Assembly (NCBI GenBank): GCA_022824365.1
Contig: JAJEAA010000028.1
Location: 1-64,000 of the forward strand
Direction of reading: 5' to 3'
DNA: 64,000 nt
Origin: Anaerolineae bacterium
GTDB lineage: Bacteria > Chloroflexota > Anaerolineae > Aggregatilineales > Phototrophicaceae
Shown: positions 9,487-18,841 of the stretch, piece by piece
Numbering within the stretch: position 1 is the first letter of the stretch
Layout of the letters: the number at the start of each line of letters is the position of its first letter
Translations under genes and position numbers: made by a program
The notes under the pieces: model-generated
What the model saw: the letters and a program-made list of their open reading frames with translations, nothing else
The model's database searches: none
What the model was told of the DNA's origin: nothing

Positions 9487-10668
9487 ATGCCGATCGATTT
9501 TTTGACTGAGGCCGAAGCGCTGCGCGACGAATTGATAGAGAGACGCCGGGACTTTCACCGGCATCCGGAGTTGGCTTTTCAAGAGCGCCGCACCGCCGGC
9601 ATCGTCGCTGAGGAACTGCATCAGCTAGGTTTGGAAGTGCAGACCGGCATCGGCAAAACCGGCGTCGTCGGCATCCTAGAAGGCGCTGCCGACGGACCGA
9701 CTATCCTCTACCGCGCCGATATGGACGCGCTGCCGATTCAAGAGGAAAACAGCGCTGATTACGCCTCGCAAACAGCGGGGAAGATGCACGCCTGCGGCCA
9801 CGACGGACATACGGCAATTGGCCTCGGCATCGCCAAAGTCTTGTCGAAGCACCGCGCGGAGCTGGGCGGCCGGGTCAAGTTCGTCTTCCAGCCGGCCGAA
9901 GAAATGGGCGGCGGCGCGGCGGCGATGGTCGCTGACGGCGTCTTGGAATCGCCCGCTCCCGATTATACGCTCGGCATTCATCTCTGGAACGATCTAGAAG
10001 TCGGCAATGTCAGCGTCGTCTCCGGGCCCGCCATGTCCGGCGCTGGCGTCTTTCAAATCACGGTCACCGGCAAGGGCGGGCATGGCGCAATGCCGCATCA
10101 AACGAGAGACCCAATCGTCTGCGGCGCTCAGTTGATCCTCGCCTTGCAGACCATCGTAAGCCGGAATGTCGATCCGCTGGATATGGTCGTGATTTCTGTC
10201 GGCAAGCTGGAAGGCGGCAGCGCTCGCAATATCATCCCGCAGACAGTTTCCCTCAGCGGCTCCTTCCGGTTATTCCGCGAGGAAACGCGTGAGTTGATCA
10301 AGCGGCGCATCCGCGAAGCGGCCGATGGCGTGGCAAGCGCGCACGACTGCCGCGCCGATGTCGATTTTCCTTTGGGCATTGGCGCTGTTATAAACGACGC
10401 GGCTGTGGCCGAGCGCGCTCGCGATGTCTTCGCGGGCTTTGACGACAAGCTGACTGTGGTCGACAAGCCTTGGATGGCATCGGAAGATGTAGGTTTGCTC
10501 ATGCAGCGCAACCCCAGCGCATACTTGCTGGTCGGCTCGGCGAGCCATGAACGCCAACTCGATTACCCGCACCATCATCCTCGTTTCGACATTGATGAAG
10601 CGGTTTTGCCGCTGAGCGTCGGTATGATGTCCGCGCTTATCGCCGATTACCTGGGAGCGCAAAGCTAG
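9487..10668 (+). CDS. M20 family amidohydrolase (hippurate hydrolase/N-acyl-amino-acid amidohydrolase type)
   Basis: RRDFHRHPELAFQE, YRADMDALPI, MHACGHDGHTAI. Confidence 0.92.
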   Translation: MPIDFLTEAEALRDELIERRRDFHRHPELAFQERRTAGIVAEELHQLGLEVQTGIGKTGVVGILEGAADGPTILYRADMDALPIQEENSADYASQTAGKMHACGHDGHTAIGLGIAKVLSKHRAELGGRVKFVFQPAEEMGGGAAAMVADGVLESPAPDYTLGIHLWNDLEVGNVSVVSGPAMSGAGVFQITVTGKGGHGAMPHQTRDPIVCGAQLILALQTIVSRNVDPLDMVVISVGKLEGGSARNIIPQTVSLSGSFRLFREETRELIKRRIREAADGVASAHDCRADVDFPLGIGAVINDAAVAERARDVFAGFDDKLTVVDKPWMASEDVGLLMQRNPSAYLLVGSASHERQLDYPHHHPRFDIDEAVLPLSVGMMSALIADYLGAQS

Positions 10669-11337
10669 ATGCGAGAGATCGCGCCTTTTAGCTGGGCAGC
10701 GGCCAGCGGCTGGTTGGTGTTGTCCGGCAGCGCAGATTCGCTGAGCGAAATTCGCGCGCGCGCCTTGAGCCGTTGCGACGCCAGCGGCGCTATCGCTTAT
10801 ATATCGTTCGCGGACGATCTTGGCGACGCGCTGATGGACGACATGGCGGAGCTTGGCGCCACCAGCGGGTACCTGGTCGATCTTGAAGAAGGCGACAATA
10901 ACGAAGTCTACGAACGCTTAAACAGCGCCGCGATGATTGTGATCGAGGCGGACGGCGCCAGGGATGAACTCTGTCGGTTGATACGGCGAACGGCAGTGCA
11001 CGCTATGAAGGACGCCTTGAACCGTGGCAGCTTGATTCTGCTGGAAGGCGCGGCTGCCGCCTGTGCTGGCGAATTCATGTTGGACGCCGCCGGGCAGACC
11101 GCTGCTGGGCTTGGCTTTGTACAGAATGCCTTGATAGCGGCTGATACGCTCAGCCTTAGTGAAAACGCAACGCTGCGCGCCGTTCGCCTGCAAATGCCTG
11201 ATGCCGCTTTCATCGGCTTGGCGCCGGGGGCAGCGCTTGCTTTGGGTCCGGACCGCGCGATTGAAACCTGGGGCGAGCGGCAGGTGTCGATCAGCTTGGG
11301 CAATCTCGCCCTGGCCACGGCGGAATACGAAGGCTAA
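10669..11337 (+). CDS. hypothetical protein, possibly degenerate peptidase S51 (cyanophycinase-like) fold
   Basis: Layout resembles S51 proteins (AIAYISFAD..., rGSLILLEGAAAACAG, AAGLGFV) but no GxSAG nucleophile motif. Confidence 0.55.
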   Translation: MREIAPFSWAAASGWLVLSGSADSLSEIRARALSRCDASGAIAYISFADDLGDALMDDMAELGATSGYLVDLEEGDNNEVYERLNSAAMIVIEADGARDELCRLIRRTAVHAMKDALNRGSLILLEGAAAACAGEFMLDAAGQTAAGLGFVQNALIAADTLSLSENATLRAVRLQMPDAAFIGLAPGAALALGPDRAIETWGERQVSISLGNLALATAEYEG

Positions 11338-11358
11338 AGAACATTCGAGTAGGGTGCT

Positions 11359-12648
11359 ATGCCAATTACCATTTTGATAGGTGCGCAATGGGGTGACGAA
11401 GGCAAGGGCCGCGTGGTTGACTGGCTGGCGGCGTCGGCGGATATCGTCGCGCGCTACGCTGGCGGCGATAATGCCGGGCATACCGTTGCCTTGAATAGCT
11501 CGGTTTACAAATTGCACCTGGTGCCCTCGGGTATTTTGCACAGTGATGTCGTGTCGATTATGGGGAATGGCATGGTCATCAATCCGGTTAACCTGGTCCG
11601 CGAGATTGAGTCGCTGCGCAAGCTGGGCATGGAAATCACGCCGGAGCGGCTGGTGATCAGTTCGCGCGCGCATATCATCACGCCCGCCCATATCGCCCTG
11701 GACAAAGCTAATGAGACGGCGCTTGGCGATTCCAAAATTGGCACGACCCTGCGCGGCATCGGCCCGGCTTATCTCGATAAAACCGGGCGCGCTGGCATCC
11801 GCACCGGCGATATGTTGCTTGATGTGGAGGAATTTGCCGAAAGACTGATCTCCACCATAGAATCGGCCAATGCAAGACTCGCCTTACAAGGCATGGAAAC
11901 ACTTGATCCGCATTCGGCCGCCGAGAGCTATCTCGAGGCCGCCGCGGTATTAAAGCCATTCATCAAAGACACATCCATTTATTTGCATGCGGCGTTGACC
12001 GCTGGAAAACATATCGTCTGTGAGGGCGCGCAGGGAACGCTGTTGGATATCGACCATGGCAGTTATCCTTTTGTGACAAGCTCGTCGCCAACGGCGGGCG
12101 GCGCGCTCACTGGTCTGGGCGTGGGACCGCTTTTTGTCGATCGTGTCCTTGGCGTGGCCAAAGCATTTAGCACGCGCGTCGGCGGCGGACCGATGCCAAC
12201 CGAGTTGGAAGGCGAGATCGCGGGACGGTTGCGCGGCAGCGGCGATAACTTTTGGGATGAATTCGGCACCACCACCGGTCGTCCCCGCCGTTGTGGCTGG
12301 CTCGATATAGTGATGCTGCGTTACGCTGTCAGTGTCAACGGCTTTAGCGAAATGATGCTTACGAAGCTGGATATCCTCTCCGGCCTGGATGAATTGAAGC
12401 TGGCGGTGGCTTATGAGATTGACGGCAAACGCCACGAGTACCCGCCTGTCAATAACGAAACCCTGGAGCGGGCGACGCCGATTTACGAGACCTTGCCCGG
12501 CTGGCCTGAAGATATCAGCAATTGCCGCGCCTTTTCGCAGTTGCCGGCGGAGGCGCTGAACTACATCGAGGCTGTGGCGTCGCTTTGCAATGTGCCGATC
12601 AATTCTGTCAGCGTCGGTCCGGAACGCGATCAACTTGTGTTGCGCTAA
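11359..12648 (+). CDS. purA: adenylosuccinate synthetase
   Basis: GAQWGDEGKGRVVDWLA, GGDNAGHTV, EGAQGTLLDIDHGSYPFVTSSSPTAGG. Confidence 0.97.
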   Translation: MPITILIGAQWGDEGKGRVVDWLAASADIVARYAGGDNAGHTVALNSSVYKLHLVPSGILHSDVVSIMGNGMVINPVNLVREIESLRKLGMEITPERLVISSRAHIITPAHIALDKANETALGDSKIGTTLRGIGPAYLDKTGRAGIRTGDMLLDVEEFAERLISTIESANARLALQGMETLDPHSAAESYLEAAAVLKPFIKDTSIYLHAALTAGKHIVCEGAQGTLLDIDHGSYPFVTSSSPTAGGALTGLGVGPLFVDRVLGVAKAFSTRVGGGPMPTELEGEIAGRLRGSGDNFWDEFGTTTGRPRRCGWLDIVMLRYAVSVNGFSEMMLTKLDILSGLDELKLAVAYEIDGKRHEYPPVNNETLERATPIYETLPGWPEDISNCRAFSQLPAEALNYIEAVASLCNVPINSVSVGPERDQLVLR

Positions 12649-12732
12649 AACTCTCGAGTCCGGCGTGATCTTGCGTCGCTTTGTGATGAATAGTAAACTT
12701 GAGTCGGCATCAAGCTTGCGAGGAGCGTCTCA

Positions 12733-13008
12733 ATGAAGGCACTGGGAATAGTTGCGCTGGTATTGATCGTGCTGCTGGCTGGCGGCGCAATCACCTCCAA
12801 TTTGCTTTCTTCGGACCTTGCCATACAGCAGACGACCGACCCCAGTGGTGATTTTCTGACTGCGACTCCCGATCAAGCCGCCGCCTTTATCCTGGTCACC
12901 GGCTTCATCGTCTTTAATGTGATCGGCGCTGGCTTGACGCTGATGCTGGTCTTCTGGCTGCTGAACCGCCAAGTGACCGCAGCGCGTCAGGAAGCCAACG
13001 CCTCCTAG
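12733..13008 (+). CDS. small membrane protein (two predicted TM helices)
   Basis: Hydrophobic N-terminal segment and second hydrophobic segment AAFILVTGFIVFNVIGAGLTLMLVFWLL; sits between co-oriented genes. Confidence 0.7.
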   Translation: MKALGIVALVLIVLLAGGAITSNLLSSDLAIQQTTDPSGDFLTATPDQAAAFILVTGFIVFNVIGAGLTLMLVFWLLNRQVTAARQEANAS

Positions 13009-13051
13009 CTGCGCCGACGCTGGCGCGGACTCACTGACGGCTGCGCGCTTC

Positions 13052-13531
13052 ATGACCGATAAGCCACCCCCTACTAGAGCTCCCCGTTTTCGCGCCATCG
13101 CTGGAATAGCACTGCTTGCCCTCATTGTTTTTATCGTAGTCCTTGTCACAGTAATATCCAATTCCGAGCCTGGCAGTAGTGAGATTAACGCTGAATCCTA
13201 CGCTGAAGAAGTCGCTGCCGCCCTCGCAAACGCTGATATCGAAATCGGCGGCGACCTGGTCTATGAGTTGGAATGCAACCTCTGTCACCTGCAAGGGGAT
13301 GGCAGCTTGTCGCCACTATTTTTTGGCCTCGCCGATTTCGCCTCCGAACGCCGTCCGCCGCTCCCCGCCGAGCAATATCTCTACGAAGCGATCCTGTATC
13401 CCGGCGCGCACCTGGTCGAAGGCTATACCAACGCAATGCCGAATAATTACGTCGAGCGTCTGTCCCAACAGGAGGTCGGCCACATTATCGCCTATTTGAT
13501 GACCTTTACTGATGAAACAAACGGCTCGTGA
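13052..13531 (+). CDS. membrane-anchored c-type cytochrome (class I-like)
   Basis: N-terminal TM, CNLCH haem-attachment motif, Met-containing AMPNNYVERLSQQEVGHIIAYL tail. Confidence 0.85.
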   Translation: MTDKPPPTRAPRFRAIAGIALLALIVFIVVLVTVISNSEPGSSEINAESYAEEVAAALANADIEIGGDLVYELECNLCHLQGDGSLSPLFFGLADFASERRPPLPAEQYLYEAILYPGAHLVEGYTNAMPNNYVERLSQQEVGHIIAYLMTFTDETNGS

Positions 13532-15240
13532 GCTTTGACGCTTTCACCATCTCCGCGCTGGTTGACGAGTTAAGCGCCACCATAGTCGATGGGCGCGTGC
13601 AAGACGTTATCGATGTTGACGACATGGGCATCGGGCTGGAAGTTTACGCCGGTCGCGCGCGCCACTACCTCTATCTCAGCGCTGATCCGCGCTTGCCCCG
13701 CGCGCATCTTGTGGGCGCGAAGTTGCGTCGTGGCTTGGCGAAGCCCGCCCAACTCGGCTTGCTGTTGCGCCGTTACGCGCAAGGCGGCCGCCTAATCCGG
13801 GTCAGCCAACCGCCCTGGGAGCGCATACTGCAACTTGATATTGAAGGGCGCGAGGGCGCTGTCAGCCTCATCGCCGAGCTCATGCCGCGCCGCGCCAACG
13901 TCCTGCTCATACAAGCCGGTCTCATACTCGACTGTCTCAATCGCGTCGGTCCTGAAGACAACCGTTATCGGCTCAGCCTGCCGAATCATGATTATGTGCC
14001 GCCACCACCGATTCAGGGTCAACTTGACCCGGCCCGCGTTACGGCGGCGTATCTGGCGCAGTTGCTGGATAGCGCGAAGAAAGACTCGCAGCAGGCGCGG
14101 CGGCTTTTGCCGGGACGAATACACGGTATAAGCCCGCTCATGGCGAAGGAGATCGTTTTCCGCGCGACCGGTGATCCGCAAACGACCGCGCGACACACGG
14201 ACAGCGCCTTGCTTTATGCTGCGCTGCAGGAAGTTATCGCGCCTTTGCTGCGGCGAGACTGGCAGCCCGGCATCGGCAGCAGCAATGACATTCCCGCCGA
14301 AGTCAGTGTCTTCCCCCTGCGTCATCTCAAATGGCAAAGCTGCCAAACCATCAGCGGAGCCATTGACCAGTTCATCGCCTCGTTCAGCGGCGCCGATGCC
14401 TACAAATCGGCCAAGCAGCCGGTAGCTGCGGCCATAGAGGAGACCAAGGCGAAGCTGTCCGCCAAGCTGGCTTCCCTGCAGCGTGGCATGCGTGATGACA
14501 GCGAGCTTGCACAACTGCGGCAGTCGGGCGAACTGATACTTGTCTACCAATACGCTATCGTCGATGGGCAAGAAGAACTGCGCGCCCGCTACGACGTGAA
14601 CGCGCCGGCGCTAGTCATAGAGCTTGACCCCAAGCGTAGCCCTTTGGAAAACGCGCAGGACTATTTTCGGCGCTACGAAAAAGCCAAAGGCGCTTTAGAA
14701 GCTGTCCCCGCGCTGATCGCCGAGACGCGAACGGAACTGCAATACATTGAGCAACTGGAAAGCGACCTCGCGATCGCGTCCAACTGGCCCGAAATCGATG
14801 ATGTGATCCAAAGCCTGCAAAGCCGCGGACATTGGCAAGGCAAACATCTCAAGCGCCTGGGCGGCGGCGGGCGACAGGGTCCGCTGCGTCTGGTCAGCCG
14901 CGATGGCTACGTCATCTTCATCGGCCGCAACAGCCGACAGAATGAAGCGGTCGCCTTCAAGTCGGCGAACCCAAACGACATTTGGCTGCATGCCCGCGAT
15001 GTGCCGGGCGCGCATGTCGTCATTCGCAACGACGGACGGCGCATTAAGGAGGAGCTTATCGCCGAAGCTGCCGCTGTCGCCGCCTATTACAGCAAGCTGC
15101 GCCAGGAGTCGCGCGTTCAAGTTGATTATACGCGCGTGAAATACGTCAAGGCGATCAAAGGCGCCGGACCCGGCATGGTCGCTTATCGCAACGAAAGCTC
15201 GGTCCTTGTCCATCCACAAGATGAAAGCATACTCAAATGA
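13528..15240 (+). CDS. rqcH: NFACT family protein, RqcH/FbpA (ribosome-associated quality control)
   Basis: NFACT-N start FDAFTISALVDEL and NFACT-R region IFIGRNSRQNEAVAFKSANPNDIWLHARDVPGAHVVIR; GTG start overlaps upstream stop. Confidence 0.9.
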   Translation: MSFDAFTISALVDELSATIVDGRVQDVIDVDDMGIGLEVYAGRARHYLYLSADPRLPRAHLVGAKLRRGLAKPAQLGLLLRRYAQGGRLIRVSQPPWERILQLDIEGREGAVSLIAELMPRRANVLLIQAGLILDCLNRVGPEDNRYRLSLPNHDYVPPPPIQGQLDPARVTAAYLAQLLDSAKKDSQQARRLLPGRIHGISPLMAKEIVFRATGDPQTTARHTDSALLYAALQEVIAPLLRRDWQPGIGSSNDIPAEVSVFPLRHLKWQSCQTISGAIDQFIASFSGADAYKSAKQPVAAAIEETKAKLSAKLASLQRGMRDDSELAQLRQSGELILVYQYAIVDGQEELRARYDVNAPALVIELDPKRSPLENAQDYFRRYEKAKGALEAVPALIAETRTELQYIEQLESDLAIASNWPEIDDVIQSLQSRGHWQGKHLKRLGGGGRQGPLRLVSRDGYVIFIGRNSRQNEAVAFKSANPNDIWLHARDVPGAHVVIRNDGRRIKEELIAEAAAVAAYYSKLRQESRVQVDYTRVKYVKAIKGAGPGMVAYRNESSVLVHPQDESILK

Positions 15241-15252
15241 TCCCCGCTCGCT

Positions 15253-16449
15253 TCAGTTGGCGAAGTCGCTTAAAGCGCGGGTCGTCGCCTCGAGGACTTG
15301 CTTGATGCTGATTTCCCGCACGCAGGGATGGAAACTCGGTTCGTCATGCTGCCAGTCGAGGATGCGGCAGGGACGGCAGCCAATATCCGATGACACGACA
15401 AGGTGACGGCGCGGGTCGCCCCAGGGCGCGAACTCGCCGGGATCGGCCGGGCCAAAGAGAGCGACCGTCGGCGTATGCGTCGCCGCTGCCAAGTGCATCG
15501 CGCCGCTGTCCGGTCCCAGGACGGCCGCTGACCGTTCGTAGAGCGCCGCCAGCTGGCCGATGCTGGTAGCCCTGGCGATGATTGCGGAATCCGTCTTCAT
15601 GTGCGCAATGATCTCAGCGCGCATATTCGACTCCGCTGCCGTGCCTGTATAGACGATTGCGGCATCGTAGCGCGACGACAACTCGTCGGCCGCCGCCGCC
15701 CAATTCTCCGCGCGCCAGATTTTGCTGACGCGGCCCGAACCAGGATGGATACAAATGAGTGTCCCGTCCAGCGGCAGATTCCAAGCGCGCAGCCTCCCTT
15801 CGATGAAGTCGCGGTCAGCCGCTTGTACCGGATAACGCAGTTGAATATCGCCCGGTCGCATCTTGTCCGTCCAGCCTCCCGCCAGACGCATATTCTGCTC
15901 AACAGCATGGCGGCGCTCAAAGGAATATGCGGTAGTCAGAAAGGGCGCGACATTGCTGATGTCATAACCGACTCGCTCTTTGATGCCGGCCAGATATGCC
16001 ACCAGCGCGCCCCACCAATGATCCGGTCGCATGATAATCGCGCTGGCGTAGCCGATCTGCCGCAGCAATCGCGCCGTCTCCAATGCCAGCCGCCAAGGTC
16101 CCTTTAATGGCTTGTTCTCGCGCTGGAAGCCCGGGAAGACTACGGTCAGGACACGGTCGATTTCCGAGTAGTTCGCCAACGCTTCCGCCGACCATTCGCC
16201 ACAGAGAACATGAATGCTGGTTTGCGGATGGCGCCGCTTGATCGCTTGAATCGCGGGTGTGCACAGCAAGACATCGCCTAGATGATCGGGCCGGATGATC
16301 AACAGTCGTTGGCTGTTCCCGCCAGATGGGATGACCGGCGTCCTGGCCGCTGCCGCCAGCAAGCTGTTCCGCAGACGCTGCTTTGCCGTCGGGCGTCGAA
16401 GTAATTCAGCCATTCGCGCATTGCGCCGGGCGAGCGACTCCCTATCCAT
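15253..16449 (-). CDS. glycosyltransferase family 9 (heptosyltransferase-like)
   Basis: LLIIRPDHLGDVLLCTPAIQAIKRRHP, GPDSGAMHLAAATHTPTVALFGPADP. Confidence 0.9.
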   Translation of the reverse strand: MDRESLARRNARMAELLRRPTAKQRLRNSLLAAAARTPVIPSGGNSQRLLIIRPDHLGDVLLCTPAIQAIKRRHPQTSIHVLCGEWSAEALANYSEIDRVLTVVFPGFQRENKPLKGPWRLALETARLLRQIGYASAIIMRPDHWWGALVAYLAGIKERVGYDISNVAPFLTTAYSFERRHAVEQNMRLAGGWTDKMRPGDIQLRYPVQAADRDFIEGRLRAWNLPLDGTLICIHPGSGRVSKIWRAENWAAAADELSSRYDAAIVYTGTAAESNMRAEIIAHMKTDSAIIARATSIGQLAALYERSAAVLGPDSGAMHLAAATHTPTVALFGPADPGEFAPWGDPRRHLVVSSDIGCRPCRILDWQHDEPSFHPCVREISIKQVLEATTRALSDFAN

Positions 16450-17653
16450 CGCACAACCTCGCATACAACTCAAGCAGCGTCGGCATCAAAGCCTGCCAGT
16501 CGTAATGCGCCTGCGCCTGCCGCTGGGCCAGTTCTCCCATGCTCTTGCGCCGGTTTTCATCCCCCAGTAACTTGACGACTGCCGCGGCGAAAGCTGAGGC
16601 GTCATCGGCGATTACGATTGCTTCGCGCGCTGCCTGGTTCAAACCAGCCGCGCCGATTGAAGTCGAGACCACCGCACAGCCGGCCGCCATCGCCTGCAAG
16701 ATCTTGAGCCGTGTGCCGCTGCCCATGCGTAAAGGCACGACATATAAAGTCGCCTCTTGCAAGTAGGGCAGCACCGACTCAACCCAGCCTGTCAGTTGGA
16801 AGTCCCCCGTTTCCGCCAGCGCCAGCAGACGCGGATGCGGATTGCGGCCGACGACCTTGAGTTGAATCTCCGGCAAGTGCTGCCGCGCCAGAGGAAGCGC
16901 CTGAGCGCAGAACCACTCGATCGCGTCAACATTTGGCCGATAATCCATCTTGCCGGTGAAGACGAGTTGCTGCCGCGCGCGCCGATTCTCGGGCGACGGA
17001 CGATAGTCTTCCGCGTGGATTCCGTTGGACATCACCGTGATGGGCGCCCCGGCGTAGCGTGTCAATAAGGCACGGTCTTCGTCGCTGACGGCGATGACCG
17101 CGTCGGCACGCCGGCATATGCGCTCCTCGAAGCGGGCGAGGCGACCCGCTTGCGCCCGTGAATACAATGTCGCGGGCAACCGGCGGAAGCTTCGGCTATC
17201 GACGTTGGCAATGACGCGTTGTAGATCCGCTTCGGCGTTTAGCGCATCGTAGACCACTTTCGCGCCGCCCTTTTCGGTCAGAATCGCATCCAGATAACCG
17301 CCTAGTTCCAGACCGGAAAACTGTACGATGTCGTACGATTCAGTTCGCAGCAGCTTCCGCAAAACCGTTTCAAATTGCGAGCTCGCCAGCCGGGATTCCA
17401 TATCCGCTAAATTACTCGTTATGAGTTGGATCAATCGAGCGCCTTTGCCGCGTTTGGGCAACGCTATGCTGTGGACCGCTCGACAGCGTTCCAGGAGCGG
17501 CTCAGATCTGGCGCCCAACACGCGGTCGGTGAAACTTAGCAGCGTCACTTCATGTCCGGCGGCGGCCAAACCGCTAATGATGCCCCAGTTGCGTATGGCC
17601 GCGCCCGATTCGCTGGGGAAGGGGATGTCGGGACTGAGCAGCAGGATCTTCAT
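16442..17653 (-). CDS. GT4-like glycosyltransferase
   Basis: GT-B fold: SPDIPFPSESGAAIRNWGI, FTGKMDYRPNVDAIEWF, GSGTRLKILQAMAAGCAVVST. Confidence 0.9.
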   Translation of the reverse strand: MKILLLSPDIPFPSESGAAIRNWGIISGLAAAGHEVTLLSFTDRVLGARSEPLLERCRAVHSIALPKRGKGARLIQLITSNLADMESRLASSQFETVLRKLLRTESYDIVQFSGLELGGYLDAILTEKGGAKVVYDALNAEADLQRVIANVDSRSFRRLPATLYSRAQAGRLARFEERICRRADAVIAVSDEDRALLTRYAGAPITVMSNGIHAEDYRPSPENRRARQQLVFTGKMDYRPNVDAIEWFCAQALPLARQHLPEIQLKVVGRNPHPRLLALAETGDFQLTGWVESVLPYLQEATLYVVPLRMGSGTRLKILQAMAAGCAVVSTSIGAAGLNQAAREAIVIADDASAFAAAVVKLLGDENRRKSMGELAQRQAQAHYDWQALMPTLLELYARLCDG

Positions 17654-17660
17654 CGGGCGC

Positions 17661-18764
17661 TTAATTCAGCACCGCATCGTAGCAATTCAGCGCGATGCGC
17701 GCGCTATCGATCCAGCGGAAGCCAGCCGCCCGCTTCAGCGCCGCCGCTGCTTGTCGTTCGCGCCAGTCGCTATCGCTGAGAACCCGCTTCATCGCGGCTG
17801 CGATCGTCGTCGTATCGTGCGGATCAACTTTCGCGCCGACCGTTCCTACAATCTCCGGCAAGGACGCCACCTGACTGACGATCGGCACTGTGCCGCAAGC
17901 CATCGCCTCCAGCGCCGGCAGGCCGAAGCCCTCGTAGAATGAAGGCATTAGCAAGGCAACCGCATGATTATACAAGGCCGGCAACTGGCTATCTGTTACG
18001 CTATGTCGGATCAAAATGTCAGCATCCATGCCGGCAGCGCTGACATCGCTCATGACCTGTTCAAAGTGCCAGCCGGGCCGCCCCGCCAAGACTAACTTCG
18101 GCGCGTCCGGCAGTTCCAGCTTTAGCTCGCGGTATGCTCGCGCCATGCCCGCCAGATTCTTGCGCGGCTCAAGCGTGCCAACAAAGAGAAAAAACGACTC
18201 AGGCAAGTCCAGGGCTTGGATCGCGCCGGCGCTCTGGCTGGACGGGAGCGGCTTGAACTGCTCGTCGACGCCGTGCAATTGCACCGTGATCATCTCGGCA
18301 GGCAGGTCCAGGATATCCATCAGATCGCGCTTGGTCGCTTCGCTAACCGCCAGGATATGATCCGCCCGCTGCGCCGACGCGGCGATCTGCCCGTTGTAAT
18401 AGTTGCGGCTGGCGGCGGTGAAGTATTCGGGAAAGTGAATGAAACTGAGGTCGTGCACGGTGATAACATGGCGCTTGCCGCCGCGGATCGGCGCGATGAA
18501 ATCCGGGCTGTGCAGCAGATCGAAGCGATGCCGCCAAAGCTCCACCGAGAGCGCCGCTCGCTCAAGCGGGTGATGCGGCGGCGTCCATACCGGCGCCGAC
18601 TTGAAACGCTGCGAGAGCCGCTCGCTCGACTTACGGCTTTGCAGCAGCGTGAGTTCCGGCGGAGCTTGCAGTTGTTCAAAGGCGCTTACAAGCGCTGTAA
18701 TATATCGGCTGGTGCCACCAACACGATAGTGAGTGAGCCGGGCGTCCAATCCGATACGTGCCAT
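17661..18764 (-). CDS. GT4-like glycosyltransferase
   Basis: HVITVHDLSFIHFPEYF, FVGTLEPRKNLAGMARAY, PSFYEGFGLPALEAMACG. Confidence 0.93.
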   Translation of the reverse strand: MARIGLDARLTHYRVGGTSRYITALVSAFEQLQAPPELTLLQSRKSSERLSQRFKSAPVWTPPHHPLERAALSVELWRHRFDLLHSPDFIAPIRGGKRHVITVHDLSFIHFPEYFTAASRNYYNGQIAASAQRADHILAVSEATKRDLMDILDLPAEMITVQLHGVDEQFKPLPSSQSAGAIQALDLPESFFLFVGTLEPRKNLAGMARAYRELKLELPDAPKLVLAGRPGWHFEQVMSDVSAAGMDADILIRHSVTDSQLPALYNHAVALLMPSFYEGFGLPALEAMACGTVPIVSQVASLPEIVGTVGAKVDPHDTTTIAAAMKRVLSDSDWRERQAAAALKRAAGFRWIDSARIALNCYDAVLN

Positions 18765-18841
18765 AGCGCGAGTATAGCGGTATCATTTTTGCCATGCCAG
18801 CCAAAAAAGCGCCGTCTAAAGCCGCGCAAAGGGAGTGCAGC

